64,000 nt of DNA from Lateolabrax maculatus (Eukaryota; Chordata; Actinopteri; Acropomatiformes; Lateolabracidae), in the NCBI GenBank assembly GCA_031216445.1, contig CM062214.1, forward strand, positions 5,355,501 through 5,419,500. The letters run 5' to 3'. The translations under genes were made by a program, and so were the position numbers. This document shows, piece by piece, positions 56,950 to 64,000 of this stretch. The notes beneath the pieces were generated by a model. The model had not been told where the DNA came from. It worked only from the letters and a program-made list of their open reading frames with translations, and made no database searches. Numbering within the stretch: position 1 is the stretch's first letter; every line of letters begins with the position of its first letter.

Positions 56950-57714
56950 ACAGAGAGACGAGATACATAGAGACAAACGGAGATAAAGAGACAGGAAGGG
57001 AGAGCGATATGGTTATGTTACGCAACCCTGTTAGAGTATTGTGTGTGTGTGTGTGTGTGTGTATTGGACCCCCTGCTGTTGTGTTTGGCAGAAACAGTGT
57101 GAGGTGGTATGAGGGCCAGTTAGCAGCAGATGCTCACATCTTTCTACCAAAAACACTGCCGTTTATATAACCAGACCTGGAAACACATGCTGCAGGGGAG
57201 ACATGGCGCGCGCGCGCGTGTGTGTGTGTGTTTAAATATCAGTTGAGTGGTAATATGACTTAGCCAGCAGCTTATGTACATGCATTTACTATATATACAT
57301 ATATGTGAGTGCATTCATCTGCAAGCACTGTTGTGTTTTGTGTGCTTTTACGTTAACAAAATCATAAAGCTTTTAATTTGCAGCTTGTGGCTGTCTTCAT
57401 GAGCTGCTAATGAACACCGTCCGCCACAGATGTAACAACGTTTCAAGTCCACGCCAGTGTGAGGTCCAAACACGACAAGACTTGGTTTCAACACATATTT
57501 CATATTCATTTTCACCATTACAAATACACCAAAGTTTTTGGTTATATCAACACTTTCCAGGATATTCCAGGCAATATGTGGTGATGACATTGGAGCAGTC
57601 GTACTAAAATGAATGATACAGAGGAAGTTATCTTTTCTCAACATGTTTACTAAAACATAGCCCGGGGGGTCATGGAACCAGCAGGAACAATCTACCAGGA
57701 AGACATGGATGAAT

Positions 57715-58045
57715 TAAAGGAATAGTTCAACATTTTGATACCACTCTCATGTCTGTATGCTAAATATGAAGTTGCAGCCAGATGCTGGTGTTTGTGTTGT
57801 TGTGAGGATTAAACAAACAAGATGTAACATGTTAATAAGTGAGCTTCGGGGGGGCTGGTAGGCAGATTTTGTTTCCTTTGGACAGAACCAGGCCAGCTCC
57901 TCCCTCCCGCTTCCAGTCTTTATGCTAAGCTAAGCTAACAGGCTGCTGGCATATTTCCTGTCCAGGTACGAGAGGGATATCAATCTCCTCAACTAACTCT
58001 CGGCAAGAAAGCGCATGAGCATATTTCCCAAAATGTCAAATAATC
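57715..58045 (+). repeat. Dispersed repeat family R4, copy 3
   Basis: Starts 'aaaggaatagttcaacattt', includes 'ataccactctcatgtctgta', 'gcttccagtctttatgctaa' and ends with 'cccaaaatgtcaaataatct', i.e. inverted terminal words (gacatttt-like and aaaatgtc-like). Best example besides 43791. Confidence 0.65.
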
Positions 58046-58199
58046 TCCTGAGTGATCCCATCACAGAGCCTGTTTATATGCATTATTATGCAAATACCTT
58101 AAACTGAATGATTTGGAGATATTACACTCTGGCTAAAGGGTCGTTCAGTTACCACAAACATAAAGAGCATTGTTGGTGCAAATTAATTTAAATAAAATG

Positions 58200-58440
58200 A
58201 GCAGCTATGATCATTATTGATAAATCTGTCAATTGTTTGCTTGATTAATTGACTAATTGTCATGTCCATAAAATGTGAGGATCACAATTTCCCAGAGCTC
58301 AATGTGATGTCTTCAAATAACTTGTTTTGTCAGACCAACAGTCCAGTCAATTTAAAATGAAAAGAAAGAGTGAAAAGTAGCAATTCCTTCCATTTTTTAA
58401 ATTAAATGATCAAAGTTGTCATCATGTCAGCACTAATAAA
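58200..58440 (+). repeat. Dispersed repeat family R2, copy 3
   Basis: Contains 'gattaattgactaattgtca', 'cacaatttcccagagctcaa', 'tgtgatgtcttcaaataact' and 'gaccaacagtccag', the 5' half of the R2 pattern. Confidence 0.6.
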
Positions 58441-58532
58441 AAGGTTGATGTACATCACTGCTCATATGCAGACGACAAACTAAGTTACGTGGATTTCAGA
58501 GCTATTTAACGTTCTACACATCTTTACACCTC

Positions 58533-58718
58533 TGTGTGTGTGTGTGTGTGTGTGTGCACAGAGAGGACAGTATTTATGTATGTGTGCTTAAATGTGTGTC
58601 TGGATGGTTACAGAGGCAAGGAAGCGCAAGAATGATGCAACATTGTTACATAAAATGAGCTGAAAACTTAATTACGAAAAACTTCAAAAGAGACGAACAA
58701 CACAACAAACAAAGGCTT
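58533..58718 (+). repeat. GT-led duplicated block, copy 2
   Basis: Direct repeat of 56622-56799; begins with (GT)n and ends in 'acaacacaacaaacaaagg'. Roughly 1.9 kb separates the copies. Confidence 0.7.
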
Positions 58719-59085
58719 ACACAGCAAACTGAATAAATGAGTTTCCCTGAGTGCTTCAGGCTGAGGAGATGAATGCACAAACAGCTGTCCAGCTTGGATA
58801 AAAGAAGATCGTGTGTGAATGTGTGTGCGTGCACGTGCAAGTTGTGTGTGGAGTTAATCCCAAGAGCACGCAGACAGACAGGACTCCAAATCACACACAC
58901 ACACACACAGCTGGCGTCATTGGCATTATTCTAAAAACAGTACAAGCATTTCATCATCAGGATGATTTAAAAACTCAAAATATACAAGGGACATTCTGGA
59001 GGCTCAGCCTTTAATTCTCCGTCTCTTCTCATTTATGTTACCTAGTGAACTCTCTGTTCATGTCACAACAGATCTGATGGGAGAC

Positions 59086-59103
59086 GGGGGGGGGGGGGGG
59101 GGG
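59086..59103 (+). repeat. (G)18 homopolymer
   Basis: Uninterrupted run of 18 G. Long homopolymers like this and the C run at 8745-8762 are prone to assembly length error. Confidence 0.9.
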
Positions 59104-60384
59104 AGGGGTTGTCTGATGTTGTGAAGTCACACTTCAGACGGTTGATCGTCATTAAATCTGATATTTAAAGTAAACAGGTAAAACAAGAAAGATACAGCAG
59201 TGCACTCATTTGCCCTTTTAAGCTGTGTGTGTGTGTGTGTGTTGCCAACACTCAGGGACACCCGTCGGTCACACAGCTGGTGACAGATGTAGCTTAATTT
59301 TTGTTGTTGGATATTTAAAACACCTCACCAGGAGGTCATCCACAGTCGAAACCCTAAACGTAGGCCTTTATAAGAATTTGTTATGACGATATCAGTTTAT
59401 TCTCTACAGCCTGGCTGACATTATGTGTTTCAGCAGCTTTTGCTCAGCAGCGATCAGCCACTGTGATAAGAGTGAAACCCACACCTCGCCTTCCTGTTCC
59501 GTCCTCAAATGGCTTCTCTCATCCTGAAGAAGTACACCCAGGATTTGGGAGATTGTCTTGTTGGTCGACTACCTGTGAAGTGACAAGTGCGCTGCAGATC
59601 GTCTGATCCATCTATGGAAGTCCAGGACTGACAATATGTTTAACTGAAATAATTCAATGAAAATAAAATCCTATGTGTGTCTATTAGATGTGAAAAAGTT
59701 AAATCAAAATTTTAAAGAAACAATTTTTTTTTGAAAAACATGATTGCTGATAAGTAAAATAAAAACTCAACTATAACAACCCAGTTATAACCTTAAAGTT
59801 TGAATGGTGCCAATTTGACAAAATGTGAACAAATAGTTGAATCCCACAGCTTACTAACCAACTCCATGGCAAGATTATACATATCTGTTTACATCCCCCA
59901 AAGCATTATTGGTACTGGTTAAGCAACTTTATTTCTTAAAGAGTTACTGGAAAAAGGTAACTTGAAAAGTATACATTATAAATACTATCTAATTATCTTA
60001 GATAGTGCCAGAAATCCCTGCCTCAGTGAGTCCTTCACTACTCCCTATACAACAGACACTCAGTAGTTTACTGCATAGTGAGCAATAAATTGAGATTTTG
60101 GACACTTATGATCATTTTATGTCATTACTGACAGGTGTAGAGCGGCACACTTGTTATCTTGGCATCTATCACATACAAGACATTGCACTGTGAGTTTGTT
60201 CGCAGAAAATGGTACACTTTTACCACTATTTTTCGGCACATTTGGGAAGTTATGAGGGTTATATAGTATACATTTCACACCCGCTATTAGGAGTGATGCC
60301 GTAATGCTCATTGTAGTAGGGGTGTTCATGTTAAGATACTTAACGAGAATCTGAACTGAAAATGTGTTGGTGGCACTAAACTGA

Positions 60385-60535
60385 ACTCAAGGGATCACCA
60401 AAGTCATTAGGGTTTATTTCCTAGGGACCACATGTGTCTCTACTAATTTCATGGCCATCTACCCAGTAGTTGCTGAGCTATTTCCCTTTGAGCCAAAGTA
60501 ATGGCTTGACTGACAGCTGTCATTGCTGTCTGTAA
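60385..60535 (-). repeat. Dispersed repeat family R3, minus-strand copy
   Basis: 'gggatcaccaaagtcattag', 'ctagggaccacatgtgtctc', 'aatttcatggccatctaccc' and 'cagtagttgctgagctattt' are the reverse-oriented words of the R3 family, whose plus copy lies at 63440-63735. Confidence 0.55.
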
Positions 60536-63184
60536 GGCTGACATGGCTAAAAGAAATCACCCTCCAGATAAAAGCTTTCTGCTGGACCCCCGTCACAAGC
60601 TACAGCTGCACTGTGCAGTGAGCATGGCATATTACATCCCCCTCCATCATTAACCTTTTATCATAGCTTACGTAGAGAACTGACCCCTGAGTAACAAGTC
60701 ACTTAGCTCATGATTTATAGAGCTTGTCAGTGATATTATTTATTTAGACAGGTTTTTACCCCAAGGCAGAATGTGTCTAAATCCACATCCTCTATAAAAT
60801 CTACCAACACTGACAACTGAGTAAGAGACTCAGAACATAAATAATGAAGCAGGAACAGCTTGTAGGGCCAGAGCGCCTGTTCTGCCATGTCAACCTGCAT
60901 TACGACAGGAATTGATGAGGCTAGCAAGGATGGAATATAATTATACATTTTACTTCACAATCACAATGTGGTGACAACGGTTATGTGCAAGTCAAAATGC
61001 ATTGACAGGCATGTAAGACACCAGCAGAAAATAAGAAAGTAGGAGATGATTCAAGGTTTTTTTTAACAGCACATGTAATTTGAGCAGTGTGGTATACAAA
61101 CTTCAACGTGAAGACACGGTTTCAAACCCCGTAAAAAACAAGCTTCCTTCCTACTGAAGGGTCTCTGAGGAAGACATTGAATCCTCTGCAGCTCCAGGGT
61201 GCAATCATCACTGCTTCTGTTAAGGAAGTACACTGTAGAAAGGGACAAGGAATGAGGAGGACGACGTACAGATCAGGATAGGAAACTGATTTAAACCTAT
61301 GATGTTCTGTGTCCGACAAATCAGACAGTACTGCTGTGCTCCATTTAAAGGCCTATTTTCTCAGCCTCTTTCCATGAGGAACACAATATTACTGCCAAAG
61401 TCAGAACAGGTTTGTGTTATTTCACATGAAAGATTTGTGTTTTTGCCTAAATCATAATGTCTTGTTTTATGTCTACACATTTTAAATATTTGAAAGCACC
61501 TTTGATGGAGTAACGTAAGTACTGTAACTAATTCTGTTGATCATTTAGTAAAGTAATGGAATTATTTTTCAATTAATAATAAGTCATGAGTAATTTATTC
61601 AATTTTTTAAGTAACTTGCCCAGCGGAAGTGTTCCAGAAGTAAGACAATCTCATTCAAAATCCCATTGATATTTCTAATTACACTAAAAGTTAAAAATCC
61701 AGCCTTGGAACAGAGCCATTCTCAGCATTATGTTGTGTGGCTTGCTTCATATGTTTTGATAAGGAGAAATAATCTAATCTGATCTAATCTAATGTCATTG
61801 CTTATTCAATATTTATGTTTTTAGCATCCTTTAACAAACAGCATTTCCCATAAGCCATAGACGAAATGCTAACAACAGGCTGATCATACAAAGAAAGGCA
61901 CACCAACCTTCAAAAACATAAAAACGTTCAAAAATCAATTTTGGTAACTCAGTGATCTCTGAGAGAATTCACAACTAAAACACTTAAGAAATGAGCAGTC
62001 ACAATCAAAGATGGCAGCAAGACACAACAAAGATCTCATATACCCTTTTAGTCTGCGGCTATATGTAAATCTACAAGACTCATCACATGGCTCAATTAAA
62101 CTTTCTATTCCACTGTTACACTGGCAAAGCAACCATACGAAGTACAACAAACTATCTCTGGGATAACAATTTACATGCTGGAGATATCAAGAATACTTTC
62201 TATTGTAAATATTTGCACCGTGAGAGAACAGAGCATCAGCACCACTGACCAACTGTCAGTAAAGTGGAACTGCTGTCATCAACGCTGAGATGTGTTTGCA
62301 CCCTCTGAGAAGGACAGATTATTGGTTTCCTACATTTAACGTTATGTGTTCGAATAATCCCAGAGAACAGGCGTGTACTTGCTGCATTTTGTCAGCATTG
62401 CCACCATGCCACTTTATTGGTCTAATCATAGAGGAAATGAATGCTCGGGGCAACTCTAATAACATTTTTCCAATCAAAAAAATTGGCAGCACTTGATGTG
62501 TTTAATGAAGGTGGAGAGAGCAATAACATAACAGGAACAAGCTTTTCCAGTCACAAGAAAGTAAGGCGCCCTTTGTGGAAAGGGATGAAAGTGGTTGGTA
62601 ATGCTGTATTCATCATATGTTGTGTGTCAAAACAAAAATGGCTGCTGGATTGACAATCAATAGTTTAAGTGTCTGGGATACCTCTTGACAACACAAAATC
62701 CACCTTGTCAGATTTGTTTTTCCTTCTGTGACAGTGTTTCCTGCTGCCTGACATGTCTGGAGACCAAAATACATCAAGACTTTAATATTTAGTCTGACTT
62801 ACATTCTAAGTCTTTGATTTTGAGGTGCTGACACTGTACACACTGACATTTTCTATTGCTGTTTGCAGGTTCCAAAACTATTTCTGTTCTCAAACTACAC
62901 TGCAGTCGCTCTGTAAATACCTCAATGTGACTTATTGTCATAGAAAAGCAACAACAAATTGGGCAAAGAAATGTTTTCAACAATGCTGCTGAGTTTTAGG
63001 GTTGACCTTTTTTTGTCATTCGAACAATGATAACACTATAAACAATCAGTGCTTTCCATATAATTTAATGTGCGGGTTAAAGAATTACCCATCCTGATAA
63101 GAAAGACAGAGTTTTAAAAGCATTTCCAGCATGCTGTGAGAGCTCACTATTTTCACTGCGTTTTGACTGATTGCAACAAATGAG

Positions 63185-64000
63185 AGCCTCTTACTGAGAG
63201 TGAGATGAGAAGATCGATATCAATATTGTGTTCTGGCTTTAAGTGTGGAGTAAGGCTGTGTTTAGCCTAGCTTAGCATAAAGATTAGAGGCAGGGGGAAA
63301 CTACTAGCTTGTCCAGAATGATATACCTGCAAACACGTCTAAAGCTATCTATTTAATACAATGTATCATGTTACTGTAAATAAACAGAAAGGTCATAAGG
63401 ACACTTTGTGATTTGAAAGAGATTTGTGTGCTGTAACCTTCCTGCTGACCAAATCCAGATTGGTAACTCATTCCACCACAGATGGACCACACAGGAAATA
63501 TGTCAACAACTATTGGATGGATTGCCATGAAATTTTGTACAGACAGGATGAGTTTGAATCATTTTGGTGGGTGTCCATCTAGCGCCATGACCTGCAAAAC
63601 TAACTACATTCACGTCAGCCTCAGCTGTACTTGTGTTGATCAGCAAATGTTTGCATGCTAACAAACTGAATGAAGAAAGTGACTGTGGTAAACATACCGG
63701 CTGAACAGCAGCGTGCCAGCATTGTCAATGTTTGAAAAAATTAGAGGACAAGAATACCAGGTAAAAAAAAAGAATATATATATTTAGATAAAGATGTGTG
63801 TCCATTGCATCCTAGTTAGCTGCTTTGTGTGATTATGTGCTGCTCTTCATTTGGCGCAAACTATCTGCTCTTGCGTGTTTCGTCTGAGACAGTCTTGTTG
63901 AATTTTCGAGAGGCAGGCTTACTGTTTTGCCACTGCTTCCTGTCTTTATGCTAAGCTAGGATAACCACGTCCGGTCTCCAGCTCTGAGGCTGATATTGTT
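63185..64000 (+). repeat. R4 copy 4, split by an inserted repeat
   Basis: The left R4 part (63185-63320, with 'gcctagcttagcataaagat') and the right R4 part (63885-64000, with 'tcctgtctttatgctaagct') are mirrored ends of one element. The R3 repeat at 63440-63735 lies between them. The element runs to or past the window edge. Confidence 0.5.
63440..63735 (+). repeat. Dispersed repeat family R3, main copy
   Basis: Contains 'caacaactattggatggatt', 'gccatgaaattttgtacaga', 'catctagcgccatgacctgc', 'cctcagctgtacttgtgttg' and 'caaatgtttgcatgctaaca' in the order of a very abundant teleost repeat as I recall it. No coding frame. Confidence 0.65.

Larger units (their letters stand above)
53601..64000. 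other. Repeat-rich intergenic region downstream of rassf10
   Basis: No exon or RNA gene recognised on either strand. BMAL1/ARNTL would be the next gene by human order but no part was seen. The region is built of dispersed repeats (R12, R4 twice, R2, R3 twice), a degenerate minisatellite between direct repeats (54771-55478), GT-bounded duplicated blocks (56622-58718), a (G)18 run at 59086-59103, and interspersed unique AT-rich DNA. Confidence 0.55.

Noticed and set aside
1..64000. Search for PARVA or BMAL1 exons, tRNA, rRNA or a known microRNA hairpin
   Set aside because: None could be supported by conserved peptide blocks, cloverleaf boxes or recognised mature sequences.

Overview
The window looks like chromosomal DNA from a ray-finned fish, most likely a percomorph teleost. 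It holds two vertebrate protein-coding genes, both on the plus strand: an eleven-coding-exon TEAD1 gene (tead1, coding exons between 23416 and 41320) and the intronless coding region of RASSF10 (rassf10, 49593-51035). TEAD1 followed by RASSF10 is the order I recall for human 11p15. No exon of the expected outer neighbours (PARVA upstream, BMAL1/ARNTL downstream) was recognised. The sequence does not say whether these are the a or b teleost paralogues. The teleost call rests on protein divergence, very dense AC/GT microsatellites and many dispersed repeats of teleost type.

Layout. 1-8240 is upstream intergenic DNA with repeat fragments, a decayed LINE reverse transcriptase and a long perfect-looking hairpin. 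8240-9100 is a GC-rich promoter-like zone with a probable non-coding first exon of tead1 ending at a strong donor (8494/8495). A 14.6 kb first intron follows, full of repeats and microsatellites. Coding starts at 23416 with a true AUG in strong context; mammalian TEAD1 is reported to start at an AUU. Eleven coding exons joined at GT-AG boundaries give one 425-residue protein with an intact TEA DNA-binding domain, a linker and the YAP/TAZ-binding domain. The 3' UTR probably runs to an AATAAA at 46052 and contains two MITE-like insertions. A 3 kb spacer, a 200 bp GT-rich minisatellite and a GC-rich leader precede rassf10, which encodes 480 residues (RA domain, coiled coils, acidic tail ending in a class I PDZ-type terminus). 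From about 53.6 kb to 64 kb I see no gene, only layered teleost repeats, including GT-delimited local duplications, a degenerate minisatellite between direct repeats, and one repeat nested in another.

TEAD1 is the DNA-binding partner of YAP/TAZ at the end of the Hippo pathway. RASSF10 is an N-terminal RASSF scaffold of a family linked to Hippo and Ras signalling, so the neighbours are related by pathway, but nothing here shows that they are co-regulated.

I found no sign of an unknown multi-gene system. The most interesting signals are regulatory or structural: GT and CA tracts flanking short tead1 exons (above all the last one), a missing three-residue segment at one exon junction that may hide a microexon, the AUG start, paired M-CAT motifs in the putative tead1 promoter, and several inverted-repeat elements. 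All similarity statements are from memory and by eye; no alignment or database search was run.
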